Shown here: piece by piece, positions 1-9,022 of the stretch
How positions within the stretch are numbered: position 1 is the stretch's first letter
How the letters are laid out: each line of letters begins with the position of its first letter
Assembly: GCA_027315205.1 (NCBI GenBank)
Contig: DAHUYM010000001.1
Coordinates: 124,001 to 188,000 of the forward strand
From: Leptospirillum sp.
Lineage (GTDB): Bacteria > Nitrospirota > Leptospirillia > Leptospirillales > Leptospirillaceae
Length of the DNA stretch: 64,000 bases
Direction of reading: 5' to 3'
Program-made: the position numbers and the translations under genes
The notes under the pieces: generated by a model
Seen by the model: the letters and a program-made list of their open reading frames with translations, nothing else
Told to the model about the DNA's origin: nothing
The model's database searches: none

Positions 1-605
1 ATCATATCGCTGGCCCTGGCGTGCTGGCGACGTTCTCCGTTGACGACGGTCGAGATTTCCCTGTCGTCAGGCGCCGCGCCGACAAGGATAAAAGGGCCCA
101 GCGGGCAGAACGAATCGAACGATTTCGCACGGGTATACTGGACGTCCTTTTTCTGAAGATCCCTCGCGGTGACGTCGTTGGCTGCCGTCAGGCCATAGAG
201 GTATCGGCGGGCTTCGGATACGGGAACGCGCGAAGCCTGACGTCCCACGACCAGGACGAATTCGCCTTCGTGCTCGACCCGCTTGGACATCGAGGGAATC
301 AGGATCTCTTCTGCCGGGGCGAGAAGCGCCGACGTCGCCTTTATGAAAAGAAGGGGTTCGTCGGGAAGGGGCTTGCCCATCTCAAGGGCGTGTTCGCGAT
401 AATTCAGGCCGACGGCAACGATTTTTCCCGGGACGACCGGAGGAAGAAGCTGCGCCTCCGAAACCGGTATCGTTCCATGACCGCCCCCATCGAGGGGGTG
501 GAGCGAATGCCCGTCGTCCGAGACAACGGCATATCGCGGGTTGTCTCCGTCCTGGAATCTGGCCAGCAATACCCCGGAAGGCAAATCGGGAAGGAGACCC
601 ATCAT
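1..605 (-). CDS. Fumarylacetoacetate hydrolase (FAH) family protein, 3' end cut off
   Basis: The frame reads from an ATG at 605 through the left edge of the window, about 201 codons, so the C-terminus is missing. Visible FAH-fold signatures are VGLNYREHA near residue 68, the acidic metal-ligand stretch RVEHEGEFVLVVG near residue 109, and NDVTARDLQ followed by the Lys-Ser-Phe-Asp segment near residues 142-160. Family members hydrolyse or decarboxylate beta-diketo acids using a divalent metal; the substrate cannot be assigned here. Its ATG overlaps the dapB stop (ATGA), so it is probably translationally coupled as the last visible gene of the lysine/arginine array. Alternatives are acylpyruvase or oxaloacetate decarboxylase activity. 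Confidence 0.85.
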   Translation of the reverse strand, partial: MMGLLPDLPSGVLLARFQDGDNPRYAVVSDDGHSLHPLDGGGHGTIPVSEAQLLPPVVPGKIVAVGLNYREHALEMGKPLPDEPLLFIKATSALLAPAEEILIPSMSKRVEHEGEFVLVVGRQASRVPVSEARRYLYGLTAANDVTARDLQKKDVQYTRAKSFDSFCPLGPFILVGAAPDDREISTVVNGERRQHARASDM

Positions 606-1411
606 CCCGTACCCTTTTTCCCGGTCAATCCGAGAACATCGTTCATGGTGTAAACGCCAGGCGTCTTTCCCGCCAGGAAAAGAGCGGCCGTCACGGCTCC
701 ACGGGCAAACGTCGCCCGGGACGTCGCCCGATGGGTCAGTTCGATGCGCTCCCCTTCTCCAAGAAAATAGACGGTATGGTCTCCGACAACGTCTCCCCCC
801 CGGAGCGCCATGACGCCCACTTCGTCCACAGTCCGCGGCCCGGCCACCCCTTCCCGGTGGCAGAGCCCGACTTCAGAAAACGTTTTTCCACGGGCCCGGG
901 CCAGCGCTTCCGCAAGATAGAGGGCGGTCCCGCTCGGGGCATCCTTCTTGAGCCGATGGTGGATTTCCAGGATTTCCCCGTCGAATCCGTCCAGAACCGA
1001 AGCGGCCAATTCGACCAGGTGGGCCAGGAGATGGACCCCCAGACTCATGTTGGGCGAGAGGATCAATGGGATTGTGCATCCATGGGAAAGGACTCTCTCT
1101 TTTTCTTCCGGGGAGAATCCCGTCGTTCCGACGACCAGGGGCTTTCCCGCCTTGGAAAACATGTCTGCGACGGCGATCGAAGACCGGGGACTGGTGAAGT
1201 CGATGCCGACATCGCAATTTCGGGCGGCAGCGGCGGGATCGGTCCCGAACGTGCCCGTGCCGAAAGGGACCGGTCGACCGGTCTTGGGGTCCCCGGGTTC
1301 CGTCACGGCGTTTGAAAGAACCGCACCCTGCGTCTGGGACAGGACTTTCAGGATTTCTTCACCCATCCGTCCTGCCGCTCCGATGACGGCAATCCTGACG
1401 TCCGCTGTCAC
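602..1411 (-). CDS. dapB: 4-hydroxy-tetrahydrodipicolinate reductase
   Basis: DapB reduces the DapA product with NAD(P)H in the diaminopimelate/lysine pathway. The 269-residue protein, usual length for the family, opens with the Rossmann motif IGAAGRMG. It carries the DapB signature HHRLKKDAPSGTAL in its C-terminal half, with the catalytic His pair and substrate-binding Lys. I chose the GTG at 1411 because its GTGA overlaps the dapA stop and the dinucleotide motif follows directly; the longer open frame upstream only shadows dapA. Downstream the FAH-family gene overlaps by ATGA. The position directly after dapA confirms the pathway role. Confidence 0.95.
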   Translation of the reverse strand: MTADVRIAVIGAAGRMGEEILKVLSQTQGAVLSNAVTEPGDPKTGRPVPFGTGTFGTDPAAAARNCDVGIDFTSPRSSIAVADMFSKAGKPLVVGTTGFSPEEKERVLSHGCTIPLILSPNMSLGVHLLAHLVELAASVLDGFDGEILEIHHRLKKDAPSGTALYLAEALARARGKTFSEVGLCHREGVAGPRTVDEVGVMALRGGDVVGDHTVYFLGEGERIELTHRATSRATFARGAVTAALFLAGKTPGVYTMNDVLGLTGKKGTG

Positions 1412-2295
1412 GCGAAACCTTTTCCAACGAGACCCATGCTTTTCATGACGCCTTCGAGGATGTTCCCGTAGTTCGGGGACATGGGGACGAGCGGAAGCCG
1501 CATCTCGGGATCGATCATTCCGGCGATCCCCATTGCCGTCTTGATGGGGATCGGATTTGTTTCCAGCGATAGGGCCCGAAGAAGGGGCACGAGCTTTCGA
1601 TGAACCTCGTATCCCCGGTCCCACTCGCCGACGAGGTTGAAATCCACCATTTCCGCCATCAACCGCGGCACGATGTTCGCCGAAACCGAGATCACGCCCT
1701 TTCCGCCGACGGCCATGATCGGATGCGTGAGGAGGTCGTCCCCCGAGATCACGTCCATGCGATCTCCTACGCGGTCGATCAGTTCGATGATCTGGGACAT
1801 CGATCCCGACGCTTCCTTTACGCCGACAAAACTCTCGATTCCGGCAAGACGTTCGATGGTCTCCGGCAGGATGTTGACACCGGTTCGGGCCGGTACGTTA
1901 TAGATGACCATGGGGAACGCCACGGATTTGGCGATCGCTTCGTAATGGCGGACCAGTCCTTCCTGGGTCGGCCTGTTGTAGTAAGGCGTAATGACCAGCC
2001 CCCCGTCCGCTCCAATGGCCCTTGCCGCCCGGGTCAGGCGAATCGCCTCGTCCGTGCTGTTCGATCCGGTGCCCGCAAGGACCTGGATTCTTTTCGCGAC
2101 CTGCTCGACGACGACGGCAATCACCCGTTCATGTTCCTGGTGATCGAGGGTCGCCGACTCTCCGGTCGTCCCGACCGGAACGACGGCACTCGTCCCTTCC
2201 TTCACATGCCAGTCGACCAGTTCCCGCAATTTGCGTTCGTCCAGCTTTCCTCCGGAGAACGGCGTCACTAGCGCTACCATCGACCCTTTAAACAC
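1408..2295 (-). CDS. dapA: 4-hydroxy-tetrahydrodipicolinate synthase
   Basis: DapA condenses pyruvate with aspartate semialdehyde, the first committed step to diaminopimelate and lysine. The 295-residue product has the TIM-barrel landmarks of the family: VTPF at the start, GTTGES, the YYNRPTQEG segment with the proton-relay Tyr, the second Tyr in VIYNVPARTG, and the Schiff-base Lys in VGVKEASGS. The GTG at 2295 has an upstream GAAGGAG box about seven bases away, and the open frame beyond it lacks family character. It is followed by dapB with a GTGA overlap. A small membrane-protein gene ends just upstream. Confidence 0.95.
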   Translation of the reverse strand: MFKGSMVALVTPFSGGKLDERKLRELVDWHVKEGTSAVVPVGTTGESATLDHQEHERVIAVVVEQVAKRIQVLAGTGSNSTDEAIRLTRAARAIGADGGLVITPYYNRPTQEGLVRHYEAIAKSVAFPMVIYNVPARTGVNILPETIERLAGIESFVGVKEASGSMSQIIELIDRVGDRMDVISGDDLLTHPIMAVGGKGVISVSANIVPRLMAEMVDFNLVGEWDRGYEVHRKLVPLLRALSLETNPIPIKTAMGIAGMIDPEMRLPLVPMSPNYGNILEGVMKSMGLVGKGFA

Positions 2296-2311
2296 GGGAA
2301 TCACTCCTTCT

Positions 2312-2815
2312 TCAGGGTTTTGGCCCGGAACCGGTCCGCGGTTTTTCCCCGGGAGTCCCCGGCAGGGAACCGGACGGTACCACGTCAAATTTCACCATAT
2401 ATTTCCGGGCTTTCAACAGAAGAGGCTCGAGAGCTTCTCGACGGACATCGCCCGGATAGGACATCATCTCTTTATAGTCCGAACTGAGATCGATCACATA
2501 AGTCGCCGGAATCTTCCCCGATCGTCCAGCATCATAGAACTGGTCCAGAAGCCGGCGCACCTCCTCTTTCTCCGTCGAAGGCATCGTCACCGGCATACGG
2601 CGCATGAGGGCGTGATCCGTTACCCAATTGCGCATGTAGACATACGTCAAAAAATCCCCTCCGGCAAACGTGATCAGGAAAAAAATGACCGGGATCGCCG
2701 AGATGACGATCAGGACGAGAAAACACCCTTTCCCCTCTTTGTGATGGGAAGCCAGGGGAACATCTTCATCCTCGTCCACTTCGGGACGGTTTTCCTCAGG
2801 CAACGGTCTCTCCAC
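2312..2815 (-). CDS. Hypothetical single-pass membrane protein between lysA and dapA
   Basis: I do not recognise this 167-residue protein. It has an acidic, probably cytoplasmic N-terminus, one strongly hydrophobic helix at about residues 31-52, then a basic and helical outer part ending in a Pro/Gly-rich tail. Its start lies 20 bases inside the 3' end of lysA, and dapA begins 17 bases after its stop, so it is co-transcribed with both. No catalytic motif is visible. The position suggests a conserved passenger of the lysine operon rather than a pathway enzyme. Intact frame and close spacing make it a likely real gene. Confidence 0.7.
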   Translation of the reverse strand: MERPLPEENRPEVDEDEDVPLASHHKEGKGCFLVLIVISAIPVIFFLITFAGGDFLTYVYMRNWVTDHALMRRMPVTMPSTEKEEVRRLLDQFYDAGRSGKIPATYVIDLSSDYKEMMSYPGDVRREALEPLLLKARKYMVKFDVVPSGSLPGTPGEKPRTGSGPKP

Positions 2816-4040
2816 GAACCATGTCTTCGTAAGATTCCCGCGCGCGGATCACCGTGAACCGGTCTTTGGACACGAGAACCTCCGGAGGACGGGGACGGGC
2901 ATTGTAGTTGGATGCCATGGCAAAACCATAGGCCCCTGCCGACATCACCGCAAGAAGGTCTCCAGGTTCCACGGGAGGGATCATGCGGTCCTGCACCAGA
3001 AAATCTCCGGTTTCGCATACCGGACCTACGAGATCCCCTTTTTTCCCTTCCCCCTCACGGCGCTTCACAGGCCAAAGGTCGTGGTAGGCCCCGTAGAGGG
3101 CAGGACGGATAAGGTCGTTCATTCCCGCGTCGGCGATATAGAAGGTCTTGACCTCCGTCTCCTTTACGTAGAGCACCTCCGTCACGAGTATGCCGGCGTT
3201 TCCCACGATGGACCTTCCGGGCTCGAGGATGATCCCGACATCGAGCCCTTCAAGGCGGGACAGAATTTCCGTACCGATGTTTCCGGGGGTGGGTGGCGTC
3301 TCCTCCCCGTACCGTATGCCGAGGCCTCCTCCGATATCCAGCCAGGCGACCCGGATCCCGTTCTTGGCAAGTACCCGGGCAAAAGCGGTCATCTTGTCGA
3401 ACGCATCCCGGAACGGATCGATCTGGGTCAGCTGGGATCCGATGTGCTGGTGTATGCCGACGACATTGATCCCCGGGAGCGAAGCGGCCCGCAGGTACTC
3501 GGAGAGTGCCCGATCGGCAGGAATGCCGAATTTGCTCTTCTTAAGGCCGGTTGAAATATAGGGATGGGTTTTAGGATCCACGTCCGGATTGACCCGAAGG
3601 GCTACGGGAGCGGATTTGCCCATCGACACGGCCACCCTGGACAGCATGTCCAGCTCCATCGGGGACTCGACATTGAACATGAGGATGCCCGCGTCCAGGG
3701 CTTCGCGCATTTCGGAGGCCGTCTTGCCGACACCCGCGAAAACGATCTTTTCGGCCGGGATACCCGCTTTCCTTGCACGGAACAATTCCCCGCCCGACAC
3801 GACGTCTGCCCCGGCACCGAGCCCGCCCAACAGAGAAAGGACCCTCAGGTTTCCATTGGCCTTCATGGCATAGGCGATAACGGATTTGCGCCCGGAAAAT
3901 GCTTCCTTGTAAGCGGAAAAACTGCCGGACAACGCCTTCTGACTGTATATGTAGGCCGGCGATCCGACCGACCTGACGATCTCCCCCACCGGAACCTGTT
4001 CCACGCAAAGCTCGTTGCCTACATAGGAAAAACCGTTCAA
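2796..4040 (-). CDS. lysA: Diaminopimelate decarboxylase
   Basis: LysA is the PLP enzyme that decarboxylates meso-diaminopimelate to lysine. The 414-residue protein shows the fold III family motifs: AYAMKANGN with the PLP Lys near residue 60, HIGSQL near residue 200, the Gly-rich phosphate-binding segment DIGGGLGIRYG, EPGRSIVGNAG, and CETGDF with the Cys contributed across the dimer interface. The ATG at 4040 gives the usual length. It follows the LptM-like lipoprotein gene by about 45 bases, an order (small lipoprotein, then lysA) also known in pseudomonads, and overlaps the next gene by 20 bases. Confidence 0.96.
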   Translation of the reverse strand: MNGFSYVGNELCVEQVPVGEIVRSVGSPAYIYSQKALSGSFSAYKEAFSGRKSVIAYAMKANGNLRVLSLLGGLGAGADVVSGGELFRARKAGIPAEKIVFAGVGKTASEMREALDAGILMFNVESPMELDMLSRVAVSMGKSAPVALRVNPDVDPKTHPYISTGLKKSKFGIPADRALSEYLRAASLPGINVVGIHQHIGSQLTQIDPFRDAFDKMTAFARVLAKNGIRVAWLDIGGGLGIRYGEETPPTPGNIGTEILSRLEGLDVGIILEPGRSIVGNAGILVTEVLYVKETEVKTFYIADAGMNDLIRPALYGAYHDLWPVKRREGEGKKGDLVGPVCETGDFLVQDRMIPPVEPGDLLAVMSAGAYGFAMASNYNARPRPPEVLVSKDRFTVIRARESYEDMVRGETVA

Positions 4041-4085
4041 TGTCGACTCCTTATCCCCAATTGCCCATCGATATTTTCAACAAAA

Positions 4086-4211
4086 TCATGACCCGTTCGA
4101 CTTCTTCACGTCTTCCGGCGGGATGGGACGGCCCTGAACCCCGCATGAAACGAGTGTCCCGAACCATATCAGAAGAACCGCCAACACGAGCGCGCGAGCG
4201 ATTCCAATCAC
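4086..4211 (-). CDS. Small LptM/YifL-like lipoprotein
   Basis: A 41-codon gene fills the gap between argH and lysA. Its GTG overlaps the argH stop (GTGA). The product has a short basic N-terminus, a hydrophobic core, and a lipobox ending LVSC with the lipidated Cys at residue 23. The mature part begins CGVQGRPIPPED. The pattern Cys-Gly, two residues, Gly, then a Pro pair is the hallmark of LptM (YifL), a lipoprotein that helps mature the LptD/LptE lipopolysaccharide translocon; such genes commonly sit just before lysA or dapF. The assignment rests on lipobox, motif and synteny. The mature chain is only 19 residues, shorter than E. coli LptM. Confidence 0.72.
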   Translation of the reverse strand: MIGIARALVLAVLLIWFGTLVSCGVQGRPIPPEDVKKSNGS

Positions 4212-5617
4212 GGCATGTCCGCCAATTCGTCTTCGATTTCGCGAATGCGTTCCTCGACTCTTTCCGGCGAGGGACCCCCGATATGGTTCCGTCGGGCGAT
4301 CGAACTTTCCTGCGTCAACGATCGGGAATACCCGGCCGGGAAATGCGGAGAAAATCCTTTCAGTTCCTCATCGCCAAGGTCCGACAGGGATTTGTGGCTT
4401 TTTTCGGCATAGGCCACGAGCCGGCCGACAATGGCGTGCGCTTCACGAAACGGAACTCCCCACAGGACCAGGTCCTCTGCCATATCTGTCGCCAAAAATG
4501 CGCTTCCTTCGAGAGCCTCGCGAATTTTTTCTTCGACGAAAGACGATTCCCCCGCGATCCGCGTCAGGATCGAGAGGCACTCACGGACTGTGGTCGCAGC
4601 GTCGAACAGATGGATCTTGTCTTCCTGGAGGTCCCGGTTGTATGCGAGCGGAAGGCCTTTGAGAAGCGTGGCAAGCCCGACATAATCCCCCACTGCCCGG
4701 CCGGTTTTTCCCCGGATCAGCTCGAGGACGTCGGGATTCTTCTTCTGGGGCATCATGCTCGATCCCGTCATGTAGCGATCCGGGATCCTGATGAACCCGA
4801 ATTCCCGCGTCGACCAGAGGATCCATTCCTCGGACCACTGCGACATATGGATCGAAACCATGACCGAGGCATGAAGGAAATCCAGAATGAAATCCCGGTC
4901 GGAAACCGCATCCAGACCATTCTTGGAAACCCTGGAAAAACCGAGTTCCATGGCCACCGCTTCCCGGTCGATCGAAAGCGTGGTACCGGCCAGGGCTCCC
5001 GACCCGAGGGGCGAACGATCGGCTTGACGCACCGCATCGAGAAACCGGTCCCGGTCCCTCAGGAACCGTTCGGCATGGGCGACGAAATAATACCCTCCGC
5101 TCACGGGTTGGGCCTGCTGCAGATGGGTGTAACCCGGAAGGATCAGGTCACGGTATTCCCTGGCTCTCGATAGGATCGTCCGTACAAGGGCCGACAAAAG
5201 GTCGACCAATTCCCGGGAACGATCCATCACGAAAAGACGGAGATCCAGGGCGACCTGATCATTTCGGCTCCGGGCGGTATGGAGTTTCTGGGCGGGCCCC
5301 CCCACAAGTTCGAACAGCCGTTTCTCGATGTTCATGTGGATGTCTTCGAATTCCTCCCGGAACGGAAACTTCCCGGCTCCTATTTCGGACCCGATGGTCG
5401 CGAGGCCTTTCCGGATCGCGTCCCCCTCTTCGGGAGTCAGGAGGCCTATCTTCTCGAGCATGGTCGCGTGGGCCAGGGAACCCCGGATATCTTCCCGCCA
5501 GAGAGCCCGGTCGAAAGAAAGCGATTCGGTGAACCGCTCGACCTCCGAATCTGTCGACTCGCTAAAACGTCCTCCCCATGGCTTGTTCGACGGAGCGTCG
5601 CCGGATCCCTCCTTCAA
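4208..5617 (-). CDS. argH: Argininosuccinate lyase
   Basis: ArgH splits argininosuccinate into arginine and fumarate. Motifs include KPWGGRF near the N-terminus, the ARSRND segment, a QQAQP stretch, and the superfamily signature GSSMMPQKKNPD containing the flexible catalytic loop. The TTG at 5617 overlaps the argG stop (TTGA) and gives 469 residues, the expected size. No ATG or GTG exists in frame before the conserved KPWGGRF, so TTG is the best start, with the purine run GGAGGGGAG just upstream. The lptM-like gene overlaps its 3' end. Confidence 0.95.
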   Translation of the reverse strand: MKEGSGDAPSNKPWGGRFSESTDSEVERFTESLSFDRALWREDIRGSLAHATMLEKIGLLTPEEGDAIRKGLATIGSEIGAGKFPFREEFEDIHMNIEKRLFELVGGPAQKLHTARSRNDQVALDLRLFVMDRSRELVDLLSALVRTILSRAREYRDLILPGYTHLQQAQPVSGGYYFVAHAERFLRDRDRFLDAVRQADRSPLGSGALAGTTLSIDREAVAMELGFSRVSKNGLDAVSDRDFILDFLHASVMVSIHMSQWSEEWILWSTREFGFIRIPDRYMTGSSMMPQKKNPDVLELIRGKTGRAVGDYVGLATLLKGLPLAYNRDLQEDKIHLFDAATTVRECLSILTRIAGESSFVEEKIREALEGSAFLATDMAEDLVLWGVPFREAHAIVGRLVAYAEKSHKSLSDLGDEELKGFSPHFPAGYSRSLTQESSIARRNHIGGPSPERVEERIREIEDELADMP

Positions 5618-6840
5618 AACTCCCCTCCGCCAACCTGATCCGAATACAGTTTGAGACGAAGCGCCTGGATCCGGATGAATCCTGTCGCGTCGGCCTGGTT
5701 GTACAATCCGCCGCCCTCGAATGTCGCCAAGTCTTTCCGGTACAGGGAATAGGGGGACCTTCTCCCCATGACCCGGATGTTTCCCTTGTAGAGCTGGAGA
5801 CGGACATCGCCGGTCACCCGTTCCTGGGTTTTCTTGATCAGCTCCCAAAGTGCCTCCCTTTCGGGAGAGTACCAAAAACCGTTATAGATCAGGGTCGCGA
5901 AACGGGGAACCAGGGAACCTTTCAACTGGAGAACCTCGCGATCGAGCGTCAAGGTTTCGAGCGCCCGGTGGGCGGCATGAAGAAGGGTACCCCCGGGCGT
6001 TTCGTAAACTCCCCGGGACTTCATCCCTACGAAACGGCTTTCCACGAGGTCGATTCTCCCGATACCGTGTTCCCCCCCGACCGTGTTGGCCCGTTCCATG
6101 AGATCCACCGGGGACAGAAGGTCTCCGTCGATCGCGATGGGTGTTCCCCGTTCGAAGGACACCGTGATCTCGGAAGGAAGGTCAGGCGCTTCGACCGGAT
6201 CCCGAGTCCGCTTGAAAATGTCCCTGGGTGGCGCGATCCAGGGATCTTCCAGAATCCCCCCCTCATAACTTGTATGAAAGAGGTTCTGATCGATCGAATA
6301 GGGTTTTTCGAGGGTGGCCTGAACCGGGATCTCCCGCGTTTTCGCGTACTGTATGAGCTCGCTCCGGGACGACATGTCCCAATCCCTCCAGGGCGCGATG
6401 ACAAGGATCCTTGGATCGAAATAGGCATAGGCCATTTCAAAACGGACCTGATCATTTCCTTTTCCGGTCGCACCGTGGGCGACGGCATCCGCCCCTTCGA
6501 GACGGGCGATTTCCATCTGGGCCTTGGCGATCAGGGGCCGTGCAATCGACGTTCCGAGGAGGTATCCGTCTTCATAGATCGCCCCGCTCTGGAGCATCGG
6601 GAACAGGAAATCACGAACGAACTCTTCGCGCAGATCCCGGACGTAGACTTTCGAGGCCCCTGTCCTGAATGCCTTCCGGGAGACTTCTTCAAGATCTTCC
6701 CCCTGCCCCAGATCGGCACAATAGGCGATCACCTGGCAATCATATCGTTCCTTCAGCCATGTGATGATGACCGACGTGTCCAGACCTCCTGAATAGGCAA
6801 GGACTACCTTCCCGGGCTTTTCTCTTTCTTCCTGGGCCAT
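5614..6840 (-). CDS. argG: Argininosuccinate synthase
   Basis: ArgG joins citrulline and aspartate at the cost of ATP to AMP. The 408-residue protein starts with the PP-loop AYSGGLDTS near residue 15 and keeps the ATP/citrulline-binding segments AHGATGKGNDQVRFE and APWRDW. Two starts are possible: an ATG at 6849 that overlaps the argF stop, and the ATG at 6840, which I chose because GGAAGGA lies about nine bases before it rather than immediately adjacent. argF is upstream and argH downstream, both overlapping or nearly so, giving the late arginine pathway in reaction order. Confidence 0.95.
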   Translation of the reverse strand: MAQEEREKPGKVVLAYSGGLDTSVIITWLKERYDCQVIAYCADLGQGEDLEEVSRKAFRTGASKVYVRDLREEFVRDFLFPMLQSGAIYEDGYLLGTSIARPLIAKAQMEIARLEGADAVAHGATGKGNDQVRFEMAYAYFDPRILVIAPWRDWDMSSRSELIQYAKTREIPVQATLEKPYSIDQNLFHTSYEGGILEDPWIAPPRDIFKRTRDPVEAPDLPSEITVSFERGTPIAIDGDLLSPVDLMERANTVGGEHGIGRIDLVESRFVGMKSRGVYETPGGTLLHAAHRALETLTLDREVLQLKGSLVPRFATLIYNGFWYSPEREALWELIKKTQERVTGDVRLQLYKGNIRVMGRRSPYSLYRKDLATFEGGGLYNQADATGFIRIQALRLKLYSDQVGGGEF

Positions 6841-6845
6841 TCGGA

Positions 6846-7778
6846 TCATTCCTTCCCTTGACAGAACAACATCAACGATTTCTGGACGTAAAGCCGATTC
6901 TCGGCCTGGGGAAAGACATGGGAACGCGGGCCATCCAGGACTTCGGCGGTGATTTCCTTCCCCCTGTATGCGGGGAGACAATGAAGGACGATCACCTCGC
7001 GGTCGGCGGCCTCGACAAGCTCACGGTTGACCTGATATCCCCTGAAGGTCTGTTCCCGGACCGTTGATTCGGCCTCCTGTCCCATGCTTGTCCAGACATC
7101 GGTATACAGCACCTGAACACCTTTAGCTGCCGCCAGGGGATCGCTCGTCCACACGACCGACCCTCCGTTCGCAAGGGTTTTCTCCTCGGCCTCCCTGATG
7201 ATCTGAGGGTCCGGACGATATTCGGTAGGGGTCGCAAGGACCAGGTCGACTCCGAGCAAGGCAGCACCTTCGATCAGGGAATGGGCCATGTTGTTACCGT
7301 CGCCCACATAGGCCATCCGGATCCCCTTGAGTGTTCCGAAAATCCGGCTGATGTACGAAAAGTCCGAAAGGGCCTGGCAAGGATGGTGGCTGTCGGTGAG
7401 TCCGTTCAGGACCGGAACGGGACTTGCCCTGGAAAATCGTTCCAGCCTGTCGTGGCCAAACGTCCGGATGACAATCATGTCCAGATATCCGCCCATGATT
7501 CGGGCTGTGTCCTCAATCGTCTCACCCCTGGCCAGCTGGGATTCGCCTCCCAGAAAAACAGTATCCCCTGCCATCTGGTGTATTCCGGCTTCGAAGGAAA
7601 GACGGGTTCGGGTCGACGACTTTTCGAAAAGGAGCCCGACAGTTTCCCTCGCCATGCGGTCCCTGAACCGTCCGGGGTCGGTCCGGATTTCCTCCGCACG
7701 TCCGAACACGTGAAGAATTTCTTCCCGCGTCAGGTCCCCCACGCGCAAGAGGTGGCGAAAGGCTTTCTTCTTCGTCAC
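6846..7778 (-). CDS. argF: Ornithine carbamoyltransferase
   Basis: ArgF makes citrulline from ornithine and carbamoyl phosphate. The 310-residue product has the carbamoyl phosphate-binding motif SSTRTRLSFE near residue 54, the HPCQALSDF segment, and the ornithine-binding Cys motif HCLPAYRGKE near residue 268. These distinguish it from aspartate carbamoyltransferase. Its ATG overlaps the argD stop by four bases and its stop overlaps the alternative argG start, so translation is likely coupled along argD-argF-argG-argH. Confidence 0.95.
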   Translation of the reverse strand: MTKKKAFRHLLRVGDLTREEILHVFGRAEEIRTDPGRFRDRMARETVGLLFEKSSTRTRLSFEAGIHQMAGDTVFLGGESQLARGETIEDTARIMGGYLDMIVIRTFGHDRLERFSRASPVPVLNGLTDSHHPCQALSDFSYISRIFGTLKGIRMAYVGDGNNMAHSLIEGAALLGVDLVLATPTEYRPDPQIIREAEEKTLANGGSVVWTSDPLAAAKGVQVLYTDVWTSMGQEAESTVREQTFRGYQVNRELVEAADREVIVLHCLPAYRGKEITAEVLDGPRSHVFPQAENRLYVQKSLMLFCQGKE

Positions 7779-9022
7779 ATCGGGTTCCCTTCGGATTCCT
7801 GAAAGACTTCCTCGGCCACGGAAAGAAAAGCATCCACTTCGTCATAGCTCACGGAAAGAGGCGGCAAGAGCCGGATTACATCATCCGTCACCCCCGTGGC
7901 ATTGACGAGGACCCGGCGGTCCCGGAACCGGTCCTTGAGTTTCTTCGCGCTGGAACGTACGACGATACCGATCATGAACCCCATCCCCCGAACGGATGCG
8001 ATCGACCGGGAATAGCGCTTTGAGAGCCCTTCGAGTCCGTCCCAGAGGTACGCGGACATGATCCTTACCCGTTCCGGTATATAGTCTTCGTCGTACAGGG
8101 CTCTGATCAGGGCGGTTCCCGCAGCACAGGCCACCGGATTTCCCCCGAACGTCGATCCGTGAGAACCGGGTGGAAGATACGCACCCAGCTTTTCCGTCGT
8201 CAGGAGGGCTCCCAGGGGAAGACCTCCCCCCAAGGCTTTGGACGACAGCAAGACATCGGGAACCACCCCATACTGTTCATAGGCGAAGAGAGAGCCCGTC
8301 CGCCCCAACCCCGTCTGAATCTCGTCAAAGATCAAGAGGATATCCTGTTCCCGGGTCCACGCCCTGAGGCGTTCCAGGAACGACCGGTCCGCAGGAACCA
8401 CCCCGATCTCTCCCTGGATCGGTTCGACGATGACGGCGACCGTCTCGGATGTCGCAAGCTTACGGACCCCCTCAAAATCATTGAACGGGGCGATCCGGAA
8501 CCCAGGCGGCAAAGGGCCGAACCCCTCCCGGATCTTGTCCTGGCCCGTCATCGTCATGGCACCGAGCGTCCGTCCGTGAAAACTGCTCTCCATGGAGATC
8601 ACCTCGTAACGACCCCGGGAAAGTCCGTATTTCCGGGACAGTTTCAAGGCGGCTTCCACGGCCTCTGTGCCGGAATTTGAGAAAAAGACACGATCCGCAA
8701 AGGTTTTTTCAACGATCAGTTCGGCGAGTTCGACGACCGGTGGAGAATAATACAGATTCGACGCATGTACGAGACGTTGGGCTTGTTTTTGAATGGCATG
8801 GGTGATCCGGGGATGGCAATGCCCCAGGACATGGATCGCGATGCCTCCCAGAAAATCGAGGTATGCGTTTCCCATCGGGTCGAAGACGTAGCTTCCCCGC
8901 CCTTTCTCGAACGAAAGGGGTTCCCGCGAGTAGTTTCCCACCAACACGCGGCTTCCGCGCTCCATCCAGTTGTCCGGAAAGGACTTCTTCGATCCGGAAT
9001 CGGACCGATCAACGCGTTTCAA
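7775..9022 (-). CDS. argD: Acetylornithine aminotransferase
   Basis: ArgD is a class III PLP aminotransferase that makes N-acetylornithine. Motifs: FFSNSGTEAVEAALK, FHGRTLGAMT, the aspartate motif FDEIQTGLGRTG, and the PLP Lys in SSKALGGGLPLGA. I chose the TTG at 9022 because AGGAG lies seven bases before it and because the family-typical N-terminal stretch with Trp and Tyr-Ser-Arg begins only about 20 residues in; it overlaps the K+ channel gene by 14 bases and yields 415 residues. An ATG at 8965 (396 residues) is the alternative but has no ribosome binding site. Confidence 0.93.
   Translation of the reverse strand: MKRVDRSDSGSKKSFPDNWMERGSRVLVGNYSREPLSFEKGRGSYVFDPMGNAYLDFLGGIAIHVLGHCHPRITHAIQKQAQRLVHASNLYYSPPVVELAELIVEKTFADRVFFSNSGTEAVEAALKLSRKYGLSRGRYEVISMESSFHGRTLGAMTMTGQDKIREGFGPLPPGFRIAPFNDFEGVRKLATSETVAVIVEPIQGEIGVVPADRSFLERLRAWTREQDILLIFDEIQTGLGRTGSLFAYEQYGVVPDVLLSSKALGGGLPLGALLTTEKLGAYLPPGSHGSTFGGNPVACAAGTALIRALYDEDYIPERVRIMSAYLWDGLEGLSKRYSRSIASVRGMGFMIGIVVRSSAKKLKDRFRDRRVLVNATGVTDDVIRLLPPLSVSYDEVDAFLSVAEEVFQESEGNPM

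Noticed and set aside
4040-5173. Long plus-strand open frame of 377 codons opposite argH
   Set aside because: It is antisense to a well-supported enzyme gene; codon bias of GC-rich genes often opens the opposite strand. Composition is Arg/Pro-rich with no motif.
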